DNA of 64,000 bases from GCA-2733415 sp964276095 (GTDB lineage: Bacteria > Bacteroidota > Bacteroidia > Flavobacteriales > Flavobacteriaceae): positions 744,001-808,000 of the forward strand of contig CAXYDR010000001.1 in assembly GCA_964276095.1 (NCBI GenBank), in the 5' to 3' direction. Of this stretch, positions 19,094-28,654 are shown piece after piece. How positions within the stretch are numbered: the stretch's first letter is position 1; every line of letters starts with the position of its first letter. A model generated the notes under the pieces. That model searched no databases. It was not told where the DNA came from and worked only from the letters and a program-made list of their open reading frames with translations. Made by a program: the position numbers and the translations under genes.

Positions 19094-21234
19094 CTAAATT
19101 GAAACCTTCTTCAACCTTAAAGCATTCACAATAACAGAAACAGAGCTAAAACTCATGGCTAAAGCAGCTATCATAGGCGATAGTAATATACCGAAAATTG
19201 GATATAATAATCCTGCTGCTACAGGAACTCCTAATACATTATAAATAAATGCGAAGAATAAGTTTTGTTTGATATTTTGCATTACTTTTTGCCTTCATGC
19301 TTTTGCCTTAACAATGCCTTGTAAGTCACCTTTTACTAATGTTATAGAAGCGCTTTCTATGGCAACATCTGTTCCTGTTCCCATGGCAATTCCGACATCA
19401 GATTGTGCCAATGCTGGCGCATCATTAATACCATCTCCTGCCATTGCTACTATTTTTCCTTGGGCTTGTAGTTGTTCTATTTCTTTAAGTTTATCTTCTG
19501 GTAAACACTCTGCTTTATATTGCTTTAAGTTTAATTGTTCAGCAACTGCTTTTGCTGTGTTTTTATTGTCTCCTGTAAGCATAATCAACTCAATACCTTG
19601 ATCTTGTAATGTTTTTATAGTTTGTGTACTTGTCTTTTTAATGGCATCAAAAATAGTGACATAACCTATTGCTTTATCTCCAATAGAAATATACGAAACT
19701 GTTTTTCCTTGTTGCTGTTCTTCAGCGGCTTTCATTAAAAGATTATTAGGAAGTTCAACTGAAAATTGTTGTAATAATTTATCATTTCCTACCGCTATTC
19801 TTTTACCATCAATAGTACCTATCACGCCTTTTCCTATGACTGCTTCAAAATCTGGAACATCAACTATTTTAGTAGCTTTACCTTTCCCATATTTTACAAC
19901 CGCTTCTGCCAAAGGATGTTCACTATATAGGTTTAAGGATGCAATTTTTTGTATTAAATCTGTATCTGAATACTCATCTAACAATGACACTACTTTCTCT
20001 ACAGATGGTTTTCCTTCGGTAATAGTTCCTGTTTTATCAACAATAAGAACATCTACCTTATCCATTTTTTCTAATGCTTCATCATTTTTTATTAGAACTC
20101 CAGATTGTGCCCCTCTACCAACACCTACCATAACAGACATTGGCGTTGCTAAGCCTAAAGCACATGGACAAGCAATGATTAATACGGCAATAGCATTTAC
20201 GAAGGCAAATACATATGCTGGTTCAGGACCAAAAATTGACCAAACTATGAAAGTTAACATAGATACAATAAGTACAATAGGTACAAAGTATTTAGAAATT
20301 CTATCTGCTAATTTTTGAATTGGTGCTCGTGAACGGCTTACATTATTTACCATCGTAATAATTTGAGAAAGGAATGTTTCTGAACCTACTTTTTCAGCTT
20401 TCATTAAAAATGGTTTTGTACCATTAATAGTTCCTGAACTTACTTTGTCATCCACTGTTTTATCTACAGGAATAGGCTCTCCAGTAATCATAGATTCATC
20501 TAGACTACTATGCCCTTCAGTAATTTTACCATCTACAGGAATTTTATCACCTGGTTTTTACTCGTAATAAATCGCCTTGTTGAATTTTATCAATAGCGAT
20601 TACTTTTTCCTCACCATTAACCATTAGAGTTGCCGTTGAAGGCACTAATTTTAATAACTCTTTAATTGCTCCACTTGTTTGACTATGTGCTCTAGCTTCT
20701 AGTAATTGTCCTAACAATACTAAAGTTAAAATAACGGTCGCCGCTTCAAAATAAACAAATACATTGCCTTGATGTGTTTTAAACTGCTGTGGAAACACTT
20801 CTGGAAATAACATAGCTGCAATACTAAAAACCCATGCTATTCCTGCACCGATTCCTATAAGGGTAAACATATTAAGATTCCAAGTTTTTATAGATTTCCA
20901 AGCGCGTTCAAAGAACATCCATGTTGCATAAAATACTACTGGAATGGATAAAACAAGTTGAATCCAATTCCACATTTTTTGTTCAAAAATGGCATATAAA
21001 GGATTGTTTGAAATCATTTCTGACATTGCTATGATAAAAATAGGGATGGTAAACAATACTGCTATTTTAAACTTCTTTAGTAATTTTCTATACGTGGCAT
21101 CTTCCTCTTCATCATCGTGTACTAATGGAACTAAATCCATACCGCAGATTGGACAACTTCCAGGTTCACCTTTAATAACTTCTGGATGCATTGGGCAGGT
21201 AAATTGTACCTTTTATTTTATAGGTATGTTTCAT
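19094..21234 (-). pseudogene. copA: Decayed copper P1B-1 ATPase (copA), two frameshifts and one nonsense codon
   Basis: Together the pieces give an almost full Cu(I)-exporting ATPase. From ATG 21234 the opening MKHTYKIKG is followed by a frame change before 21191, where TCPMHPEV and the heavy-metal-binding CPICGMDLVPL continue. A second +1 change lies at an A5 run near 20555 (an A4 run would restore RVKPGDKIPVDG). An in-frame TGA at 19295 cuts off the last two helices. Core motifs remain: TGEP, CPC in IACPCALGLATP, DKTGTITEGKP, HP, GDGINDAPALA, and the copper-type YN and MSFSS in the last helices. The HMA domain expected between MKHTYK and TCPMHPEV is missing. The total length is 3n+2, in keeping with two 1-base insertions. 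One homopolymer change might be a sequencing error, but not all of these lesions. Confidence 0.85.
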
Positions 21235-21285
21235 ATTTATATTATTTTTTAATCAACAGTTGTTTGAAAATTGTTAGGTATTGTT

Positions 21286-22563
21286 TCATTGTGTTTTCTT
21301 TTTATATTTTCTGATAATAAATCGATTGTTTTTGTCATAAGAAAAATAACTACTCGACCAATTCAATCCTACACGAAGTTTATTTTTAAAACCACTTATC
21401 GATATTAAATGAACCGTTGACCAAATAAACCAAGCGAAAAATCCTTTAAAATGTTTTCCTTTTATATCTGCTACAGCCTTTTTCTTTCCAATAGTTGCCA
21501 AACTCCCTTTGTCATAATATATAAAAGGTTTCCAATTGGTGCTTAAAAAATTAGTAGCAAGATGTTCTCCTTGTTGTATAGCAGTTGGTGCAACCATTGG
21601 ATGACCATTAGGATACATTTCTGTTTCCATATAAGCAACATCACCAACCACATAACAGTTTTCAAAACCTATTAAACGGCTGAAACTATCTACTTTTAAT
21701 CGATTTCCTCTTTGAATGACATCTGGCAGTAATCCATTAGGAAATTGCCCTTTTACACCTGCTGTCCAGATTAAAGTTTCGGCTTCTATGGTTTCATTAT
21801 TAGATAATAGTACTTGTGTACCATTATAATTTTTTACTGCTGTATTTAACCGAAGATTTATGTCTAAATCCTTCAAATATTTTAAGGAATTTTTGGATGA
21901 TTTATTAGACATTGCAGAGAGTATTTCACTTCCTGCTTCAATTAGAAATATCTGTAACGAATTTAGAGCCAAATCTGGATAATCTTTTTTATAAATATAC
22001 TTTTGAAACTCTGCTATAGCACCAGCCATTTCTATTCCTGCAGGACCACCACCAACAATAACGATGGTAGAAAAACGTTTTTTTTCTTCTAAATCTGATG
22101 TGTTAACAGCCTGTTCTAGATTTTGTAATATATGACTTCTAATATCTAATGATTCTTGAATGGTTTTCAAACCAATGCTGTTGGCTTGTACATCATCCAT
22201 TCCATAAAAATTATTGGTACTACCTGAAGCAATTATTAAATGGTCATAATCAATTTTCCCAATATTGGTTTGAATTGAATTATTTTTGGTATCAATAGTT
22301 TCTACTTCTGCCATTCGGAAGATGAAGTTGTTATACTCTTGAAACATTTTTCTTATTGAAAAAATAATAGAATCTGGCTCTAAACCACTTGTTGCAACTT
22401 GATAAAATAATGGTGGAAATTGATGAAAATTATTTCTATCAATTAATACAATTTGAAAGGGTTTATTTTTAAGTTTTTTAATAAAATGAATTCCAGCAAA
22501 ACCTGCTCCAACAACAACTATTCGAGGATACTTACTTTCTGGTATATAAACGTTTTTGATCAT
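21286..22563 (-). CDS. ndh: Type II NADH dehydrogenase-like FAD oxidoreductase
   Basis: A 425-residue flavoprotein. An FAD-binding Rossmann motif stands at the N-terminus (VVVGAGFAGIHFIKKL, about 16-31) and an NAD(P)H-binding one in the middle (IVIVGGGPAGIEMAGAIAEF, about 170-189), followed by CYVVGDVAYMETEMYPNGHP (about 308). These fit NDH-2, which passes electrons from NADH to quinone without pumping protons; the C-terminal part has a membrane-associating hydrophobic stretch (GFFAWFIWSTVHLISISG). The start overlaps the permease stop (ATGA), so the two genes are translationally coupled. Its presence in a copper cluster may reflect reduction of quinone or Cu(II), which is inference. It precedes the broken copA by 51 bases. 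Confidence 0.85.
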   Translation of the reverse strand: MIKNVYIPESKYPRIVVVGAGFAGIHFIKKLKNKPFQIVLIDRNNFHQFPPLFYQVATSGLEPDSIIFSIRKMFQEYNNFIFRMAEVETIDTKNNSIQTNIGKIDYDHLIIASGSTNNFYGMDDVQANSIGLKTIQESLDIRSHILQNLEQAVNTSDLEEKKRFSTIVIVGGGPAGIEMAGAIAEFQKYIYKKDYPDLALNSLQIFLIEAGSEILSAMSNKSSKNSLKYLKDLDINLRLNTAVKNYNGTQVLLSNNETIEAETLIWTAGVKGQFPNGLLPDVIQRGNRLKVDSFSRLIGFENCYVVGDVAYMETEMYPNGHPMVAPTAIQQGEHLATNFLSTNWKPFIYYDKGSLATIGKKKAVADIKGKHFKGFFAWFIWSTVHLISISGFKNKLRVGLNWSSSYFSYDKNNRFIIRKYKKKTQ

Positions 22564-23942
22564 TGCATTTTCATTTTTTCGTGATTCATTTCCTCTTCAT
22601 TCATTTCCATCTCCATCTCCATTTCCATGTTCATATTGCCATCTTTATCTGTATGCGATTTCATAAAAAGAAATTGGAAAAGAAAAATTAATACAATTCC
22701 AATACCAGCAACTATAAGTACAAAAGGGTCGTTTAAATATTTCATATAAACAAATGCCGCCAAAATAATGACATCCATAAGCATGGCAATTATTGGAATT
22801 ATTGGATTGAATTTTACTTCTTTTTTAAGGTATCTAAAAAGTCCCCAATGAATGGCGATATCCATTATTAAATAGAAAATAGCACCAATAGAAGCAATTC
22901 GAGTTAAGTCAAATAAAATAGTTAATAATATGGCTAAAGAAACTGTAAAAATTAAGGCTGGATTTTTAATATTTTTGACTCTATTTAAATCTGATACTTG
23001 TTTCATTTTACTTAACATACCCAACATTCTGGAAGCAGAATATACACTCGCAATTACTCCAGAAACTGTTGCTATTATAGCAAGAAAAATTGTTAATATA
23101 GAACCCCATTCGCCAAATACGGGTTTTGCAGCAGCAGCCAACGCATAATCTTTTGCTATGATAATTTCTTCAATACTTAATCCACCAGCGACCGATAATG
23201 CCAAAATGGCATAAATAATTGTACAAATAACAATTGAAATAATAATGGAACGTCCTACATTTTTATGTGGGTTTTTAATGTCTCCTCCTTGATTGGTAAT
23301 GGTTGTAAATCCTTTATAAGCAAGAATAGATAACGCTAATGCGGCAATAAATCCAAATTCTTCGGGTAAAGATTGATTATTTTCGGCTATATAATTACCA
23401 GTAATGGTAGGCAAACCCGAAATAACTAAACCCGAAATTGCTAACAATGCGATACCAACTACTTTTATAATTGCGGTAAAAGTTGCTGTTACTTCTATAA
23501 TTTTATTTCCAGAGATATTAATAATATAGGCTGTCACGATAAGGAGTACACCTAGTATAGATGCATAGCCTGCATATTCTTGAGGAAATAATCGCAAGGC
23601 ATAAGCACCAAATGTGCCAGCAACTAAACTTTCGGCAACGACCATTGACACATACATAAGCAAAGAGAAAGAACCAGCAGCAGTACCTGGACCATAGGCT
23701 TTTGTTAAAAATTTTGCAACACCTCCAGAAGAAGGATATGCATTTGAAAATTTAACATAAGAGTATGAACTAAAACCCACTACTACAGCACCTGCAATAA
23801 ATGCAATGGGAAATAAATCGCCAACTAATTCGGCTATTTGACCCATTAACACAAAAATTCCTGCGCCTATCATTACACCTGTACCCAAAGAAACAGAGCC
23901 TAGTAAAGAGAGTTTTTGATTGTTGTTATTTGAGTTTTTCAT
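22560..23942 (-). CDS. APC-family permease with Met-rich C-terminal tail
   Basis: A 460-residue transporter with about 12 helices. TM1 holds GVMIGAGIFVLMGQ (about 18-31), the unwound-helix glycine motif of APC amino acid transporters. The body is most like APC permeases with unassigned substrates. The last 30 residues are unusual: after the last helix comes KDGNMNMEMEMEM, then NEEEMNHEKMKMQ, about a dozen methionines with acidic residues and a histidine. Such tails bind Cu(I) in copper proteins, and the gene lies between a multicopper oxidase and NDH-2, so a copper-related role is suggested (inference). Stop and next start overlap by 4 bases. Confidence 0.82.
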   Translation of the reverse strand: MKNSNNNNQKLSLLGSVSLGTGVMIGAGIFVLMGQIAELVGDLFPIAFIAGAVVVGFSSYSYVKFSNAYPSSGGVAKFLTKAYGPGTAAGSFSLLMYVSMVVAESLVAGTFGAYALRLFPQEYAGYASILGVLLIVTAYIINISGNKIIEVTATFTAIIKVVGIALLAISGLVISGLPTITGNYIAENNQSLPEEFGFIAALALSILAYKGFTTITNQGGDIKNPHKNVGRSIIISIVICTIIYAILALSVAGGLSIEEIIIAKDYALAAAAKPVFGEWGSILTIFLAIIATVSGVIASVYSASRMLGMLSKMKQVSDLNRVKNIKNPALIFTVSLAILLTILFDLTRIASIGAIFYLIMDIAIHWGLFRYLKKEVKFNPIIPIIAMLMDVIILAAFVYMKYLNDPFVLIVAGIGIVLIFLFQFLFMKSHTDKDGNMNMEMEMEMEMNEEEMNHEKMKMQ

Positions 23943-24016
23943 TTTATTTTTTTAATATGATTTTTATGTTTAGTCCTAACAGGCTTTTAAAACCTGTTAG
24001 GTTTGTATAAAATTAA

Positions 24017-24284
24017 TTACAATGACCAAAACTCCGTCGTAAAGGTTTCTAATCTACTTGTTGTCATTAGTTTTCCCACGCCAAAAAGAACCGTTCCTAA
24101 ACCAACAAAGGTAAGTGGCTGTCCCATTTTTTGAATAAACATATTTGGAGTGGCACTATAATTATTAATAAAAGCAATGATAAAAGCGATAAAAATTATA
24201 AGTAACCCAGCAACCAGTATTCGGTAACAAGAATGGATATCACTTAATGTTACGGTTACTTATTTTGTGTTCTTTTGTACTCAT
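24017..24284 (-). pseudogene. Frameshifted small membrane protein gene
   Basis: From ATG 24284 the reading frame gives MSTKEHKISNRNIK and then TGA. Moving by one base just before that stop gives SDIHSCYRILVAGLLIIFIA and on through one hydrophobic helix to GQPLTFVGLGTVLFGVGKL and FTTEFWSL, ending at 24017. The total of 268 bases is 3n+1, in keeping with a single inserted base. The reconstructed product of about 89 residues has a charged N-terminus and one or two membrane segments; I do not recognise the family. It occupies the 373-base gap between the permease and the multicopper oxidase, in the same direction, so it was presumably part of the copper operon. Confidence 0.6.
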
Positions 24285-24315
24285 TTTATTTGGTTTTAGT
24301 TAATGTTATTTAGTA

Positions 24316-26544
24316 TTAAAACCTTACTGTAATTCCGCCACCAGCACCAAAGCGATTATCGTAACTTGCTGCTAACGACCAATATTGTCCCAAGACATAT
24401 TCTGCACCTACATTCCAAGTATATTCGCGTTCCCAATTAGAATTTGTAGGTAAATCGTTTTTCCAACCAAAATCTGTTGCCATTTGCCAAGAACTTTGTA
24501 ACTCTACTCTATTAAGTATTGGTATTGCAGTTGAAAAACCTATTTGAGGTCGCAATTGCGTGTCAATACTTACATCACTATCTATAAAGAAAGGTAATAA
24601 CCAGCGAATTCCTAAACGTCCTACAGTTTCTATCTCATCTAAAGAATCTTCAAGTTCATTTTCGAGTTCCACACCAATATAAGCTCTAAAAAATGTACCT
24701 AAATAGCGTTCATAATCTGCACCAATCTCCATATTCTTGTTCCAACCATATTGCGCATCTACATTAAATTGATTGTACGTATTTGTAGCTACTAATTCTA
24801 ATGAAGTCATGTGGCTTGCTACGGTTGCTTCTCCCCAAGAATAGATTGTTTTATCTGCTTTAGTCAAATTTCTCAAAGGATAATTGGCTAATCTTGGGTC
24901 TTTTGGGTCTCCGTAACTAAAGATACGTGCCATTCCTGCTTTAGCATGATATAATATATGGCAATGGAAAAACCAATCACCAGTTTCATTAGCATCAAAC
25001 TCAATAATGACCTTCTCCATTGGTGGTACATTCACTGTGTGTTTTAATGGTGAATACGCTCCACTTGCATTTACGACTCTAAAAAAATGGCCATGTAAAT
25101 GCATTGGGTGATGCATCATAGTTTTATTATTTAGAGTGATTCTTGTTTTTTCACCACTTTTAATCTTTATTTTATCAACTTCAGACAATACTTTATTGTT
25201 CATACTCCATACATAACGAAGCATGTTTCCCGTAAGGTTTAATTCAATCTCTCGTGTTGGTAATTCAGAGTGAATTGTTGTTTTTACTGGTGATTTAAGA
25301 TAATCATAAGAAAACTCGCTATTCATTTTCATGTCTTTTTGCATTCCATCCATTTTCATTGAATCATCTTTTATATCTTTCTTCATGTTCATAGCCTTAT
25401 GGGCATGATTCATATCATCATCTTTTCCCATATCCATATCTTTTTTAGGCATTATCATAGTATCCATCTTCATGTCTTTCATTTCGCTTGACATTTTCAT
25501 GCTTCCCATATCTTTTAGCATTTTTATATAATCTGGAGCTGGTAAAATTTCAGCTTTTTCAATAGTTCCATTTCCTAAAATAGCTGACGTAAATCCAGAA
25601 CCATCTTGTGCAGCTGCTCTAATTTCAATTGCTCCACTTTTAGGAATTGTTACTATATAATCATAGGTTTCTGCAATAGCATGTAATACTTTTTTTCTGT
25701 GAACAGGAACAACGTCAATACCATCACTTGAAATTAACATTGGTTTTCCTCCAATAGTAATCCAGAAATATGTGGCTGCGGCTGCATTAATCATTCGTAC
25801 ACGGACTTTATCGCCTTCCTTAAATTGTTTATAGTTTTGAGTTGTTTTTCCGTTGGTTAAAAATGCATCAAAAGCTACATCCGAGATGTCTACTCCTGGC
25901 ATCCGTTTACTCCACAATTTTAATTGTGCTCCTAGTGCTCCATTTACAATAGTTCTACTCAAAGGTTGTGCTGTTCCTCTTTTTATAGCATACCATTCAT
26001 TACCTCGCTTTAAATTTTTAAGAACACTTTTTGGTTTTTCATCTATCCAGTCAGATAATACCAAAGTAAGGTCATGGTCGTAATCTAATTGTTGCTCTTT
26101 AGGTTTTATAATAATTGCACCATAAACTCCACGCTGTTCTTGCAATCCTGTATGTGAATGATACCAATAGGTTCCAGATTGTTTTAAAGGAAATTCAAAT
26201 TTGTGTGTCTTTCCTGGAGGTATTGGAGGTGAATTTAAATACGGAACACCATCTTGGTAATTAGGCAAAATTAATCCATGCCAATGTACTGAAGTTTCTA
26301 CCTCCATATGATTAGTAACATAGACTACTGCATTTTGTCCTTCTGTAAAGATTAATGTTGGAGCAGGAATAGAATTATTTATAGCCATTGCTTCAACTTC
26401 CTTTCCTGTAAAATTTACCATTTTTTCATCTACGATAAATTTATAAATGACAGTATTGCCTTCAATTTCTGGAGTTAGATTTTTTTGCCCAAAACCTGTT
26501 AACGAGAATAAAAATAATATACTAAATAAAAATACTTTTTTCAT
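24316..26544 (-). CDS. Multicopper oxidase (CopA/PcoA type) fused to a CopB-like barrel
   Basis: I start at MKKVFLFSILF (26544), which gives a proper signal peptide; the upstream ATG at 26580 adds 12 residues without purpose. The product is 742 residues. Copper ligands are all present: HWHG (about 87), WYHSHTG (about 128), HPMHLHGHFFRV (about 470) and HCHILYHAKAGMARI (about 520), that is, types 1, 2 and 3. A Met-rich linker (about 345-410) contains MKMSSEMKDMKMD and repeated MxM/MxxM groups. From about 565 to the end the sequence matches the outer-membrane CopB/PcoB domain and ends in F. The fusion would hold the Cu(I) oxidase at the outer membrane. It heads the cluster downstream of the AraC-type gene. 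Confidence 0.9.
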   Translation of the reverse strand: MKKVFLFSILFLFSLTGFGQKNLTPEIEGNTVIYKFIVDEKMVNFTGKEVEAMAINNSIPAPTLIFTEGQNAVVYVTNHMEVETSVHWHGLILPNYQDGVPYLNSPPIPPGKTHKFEFPLKQSGTYWYHSHTGLQEQRGVYGAIIIKPKEQQLDYDHDLTLVLSDWIDEKPKSVLKNLKRGNEWYAIKRGTAQPLSRTIVNGALGAQLKLWSKRMPGVDISDVAFDAFLTNGKTTQNYKQFKEGDKVRVRMINAAAATYFWITIGGKPMLISSDGIDVVPVHRKKVLHAIAETYDYIVTIPKSGAIEIRAAAQDGSGFTSAILGNGTIEKAEILPAPDYIKMLKDMGSMKMSSEMKDMKMDTMIMPKKDMDMGKDDDMNHAHKAMNMKKDIKDDSMKMDGMQKDMKMNSEFSYDYLKSPVKTTIHSELPTREIELNLTGNMLRYVWSMNNKVLSEVDKIKIKSGEKTRITLNNKTMMHHPMHLHGHFFRVVNASGAYSPLKHTVNVPPMEKVIIEFDANETGDWFFHCHILYHAKAGMARIFSYGDPKDPRLANYPLRNLTKADKTIYSWGEATVASHMTSLELVATNTYNQFNVDAQYGWNKNMEIGADYERYLGTFFRAYIGVELENELEDSLDEIETVGRLGIRWLLPFFIDSDVSIDTQLRPQIGFSTAIPILNRVELQSSWQMATDFGWKNDLPTNSNWEREYTWNVGAEYVLGQYWSLAASYDNRFGAGGGITVRF

Positions 26545-26606
26545 ATTGATTTGTTTTATGTAACAAATTTCTGATAACATAGTAACCTAATTGTGCATAA
26601 TTTTGG

Positions 26607-27152
26607 TTATATTTTATCAATCCGTTTTCTTGTGCCGAAAGATTTAAATTGTGTGGACGTTAAACCCGTTACTTGCTTAAATTGTCTTGATAGATGTTGT
26701 GGACTGCTATAATTTAATTCGTATGATATTTCTGAAAGATTCAACTCTCCGTATTTTAAGAACTCTTTTACTTTCTCTATTTTTTGCTGAATAATAAACT
26801 TCTCAATGGTTTTTCCTTCTACTTCAGAAAAAAGCTTACTCATAGTGATATAATCTATATTAAAAACATCTGTCAATAGTTTAGAAGTGTTTATATTGGT
26901 TTTAGCTTTGTCGTGATTAATATTCTCTATGAGCAGTGTTTTTATTTGATTGACATGTTGTTTTTCTTTGTCTTCCAAAACTTCAAATCCTTCTTTTTTA
27001 AGAATTGTGTTAATCTTATCTTTTGTTGTTTTATCAACTTTATTATTGAAATAAATATTTCCAAAATCTATGTTGTGCTTTGTTAACTCATCAATAACAA
27101 CTTTTATACAGCGATTATAAACCATGTTTTTTATGTAGAGTATGTGGTTCAT
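26607..27152 (-). CDS. AraC-type regulator with HMA-like N-terminal domain
   Basis: A 181-residue protein. The C-terminal 100 residues are an AraC HTH domain: KVKEFLKYGELNLSEISYEL and then SPQHLSRQFKQVTGLTSTQF with two helix-turn-helix units. The N-terminal about 65 residues (LYIKNMVYNRCIKVVIDEL) resemble the small metal-binding-like domain found in a flavobacterial group of such regulators, where I recall MVCNRC; here the first Cys is Tyr. It is the first gene of the leftward copper cluster, 62 bases before the oxidase, and is its likely regulator. Whether it senses copper is inference, and the Cys-to-Tyr change could weaken that. Confidence 0.8.
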   Translation of the reverse strand: MNHILYIKNMVYNRCIKVVIDELTKHNIDFGNIYFNNKVDKTTKDKINTILKKEGFEVLEDKEKQHVNQIKTLLIENINHDKAKTNINTSKLLTDVFNIDYITMSKLFSEVEGKTIEKFIIQQKIEKVKEFLKYGELNLSEISYELNYSSPQHLSRQFKQVTGLTSTQFKSFGTRKRIDKI

Positions 27153-27214
27153 TTATAATATACATTTTGATATGATAAAGGTATGAATTTTTATTAGTGT
27201 TTTAGTTTTTGATT

Positions 27215-28123
27215 ACATTTCACACACATTACACTTCCCTCCTACGTCGTCGTGTAAAAAGTGTTCCATTAGCTTTGTAGAAGAAACTTTTTGATAAGAT
27301 TTTTTTAAGAAAATTATGATAAGTAAACTTTGCTTTACCCAAGCAAAGTTACATAACGCGGAACATTATAGTTCAAATATATTGTAGTAGTTTATTAAGG
27401 CTGTTTATCCATTTTAAGCTATAATTCTTTATTATGTAAAATATCCCACAGTATTTATAGTTTCATTACTATATGTAGTACTTGGGTGTTTACACATTCA
27501 TGGTTTTGGGTTTTCGTTTAATTTCAATATTCTGTATAATGGTTCAGTATTTTTATAATACGGTAATTATAAAAATGTTGCTAACTAGACATTTGACGCT
27601 ATAATTAGTCGTTATGTAAAATTGCCGCTTGCCAAAGGCGCTCTATTGCTTTATAAAACCTAAATGTTTTCACATTTTATTTTACACACAATTTGCCAAC
27701 GCTTCCAACCACCAAAAAAAGCAAAGCCTTTTAGTTCATATTTGTGTTTAGAATTGACTAAATATTTACGTTATAAAAAAATAAGAATGTTATCGTGTAG
27801 TTGTCGCAACAGTATAAAATTTCCCTACCGCATTATCCTAGCTTAAAATTTCTATACACTTGCTGTGTTTTAGTTACTTTAATAGCCTTTAAAAGGTTTG
27901 TCATTATCTTTTGTCTTGAAACAAAAGAAACAAAAATTCAAGGCTACATATGCTTTTGGAAACAATTAACGGCTCATTTCACTATATTTTAGAAAAACAT
28001 TTGAGCTATTTAGTTTATTTATAACTTAAATTTAAAAAGCGAGAACCCAATTATATTCGGTTCTCGCTCTCTAAAATATGGACGCTCCACTCACCTATTG
28101 TTTTAACCAAAACTTTATGAGGC
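27215..28123. repeat. Dispersed noncoding repeat, copy B (right border of copper cluster), the most complete copy
   Basis: The left part, 27215-27416 (CACACACATTACACTTCCCTCC through CATTATAGTTCAAATA), matches 35207-35425 and 40068-40264. The core, 27417-27996, matches copy A at 18377-18963 and in part copy C. The end block, 28070-28123, matches copy A. Between core and end block lies a hairpin unique to this copy. It begins 62 bases before the regulator start, so the regulator promoter may lie within or next to the repeat. A 60-codon ORF at 27664 is the counterpart of one in copy A and is not considered coding. Confidence 0.85.
28032..28067 (-). terminator. Hairpin terminator on the minus strand
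   Basis: GCGAGAACC (28039-28047) and GGTTCTCGC (28059-28067) are perfect arms with an 11-base loop. On the minus strand the stem is followed by TTTTT, so it could end leftward transcription from the subtilase gene, though it lies nearly 600 bases after that stop. Confidence 0.5.
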
Positions 28124-28654
28124 AGTTTTAAGCCACAAAAATATGCCTCTCGAATACCCGAAGACGAGAAGCATTTTACCTAATAATCTTACCCGATTCA
28201 AAGAATTACTATGTCATTATTTTTAACTAGAGTACTATTTTATTACTAGATAAATAATTTATCAATCAAGTAGTAATATTTATTTCGGTTTGCCAACTTG
28301 TAACCACAATAGCGCAACTGTCTAATTTTGTAAATGGTTTTCTTGATTTTTAATGTAATGAAAAATAGTATTGTTAGTGTACATAAAAATGTTATCATAA
28401 GCAGGAGTTTTTGTTATATCAATTATATATTTTTATCACTTTCAGCCTTTTTTTTAGCTTTTGATATTTCCTTCATTTCTGTATTAATTCTAATACTTTC
28501 TTTAATTATCCTAAAACCAATAATTATTAAAATAACCGTAAAAACTATGAATAGAATTATTATTAATTCATTTACCATAATAACATACTTTAAATGCTTA
28601 GAAAATTCGGGGTGTTTTTTATCTTAATATTATTTATTATTAATGCTAAAAAAA
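28124..28654. other. AT-rich gap between repeat copy B and the subtilase gene
   Basis: About 530 bases without a convincing gene. A 97-codon plus-strand ORF at 28334 is composed mainly of I, L, F, S and N codons expected from AT-rich DNA and has no recognisable family. On the minus strand a short segment near 28190 reads EFFESGKIIR before a stop and may be the end of a lost gene. I see no strong promoter. Confidence 0.4.

Noticed and set aside
19295..19297. In-frame TGA in copA read as selenocysteine or recoded
   Set aside because: No selenium machinery or SECIS-like hairpin is seen, the position is not a Cys in the family, and two other lesions in the gene point to decay.
20540..20560. Programmed frameshift in copA
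   Set aside because: A programmed copA frameshift normally gives a short N-terminal product in E. coli; here the shift is mid-gene with other disabling lesions, so a mutation is simpler.
28334..28627. 97-codon plus-strand ORF with hydrophobic residues
   Set aside because: Mostly Ile, Leu, Phe and Ser from AT-rich DNA, no recognised family, no promoter; treated as chance.
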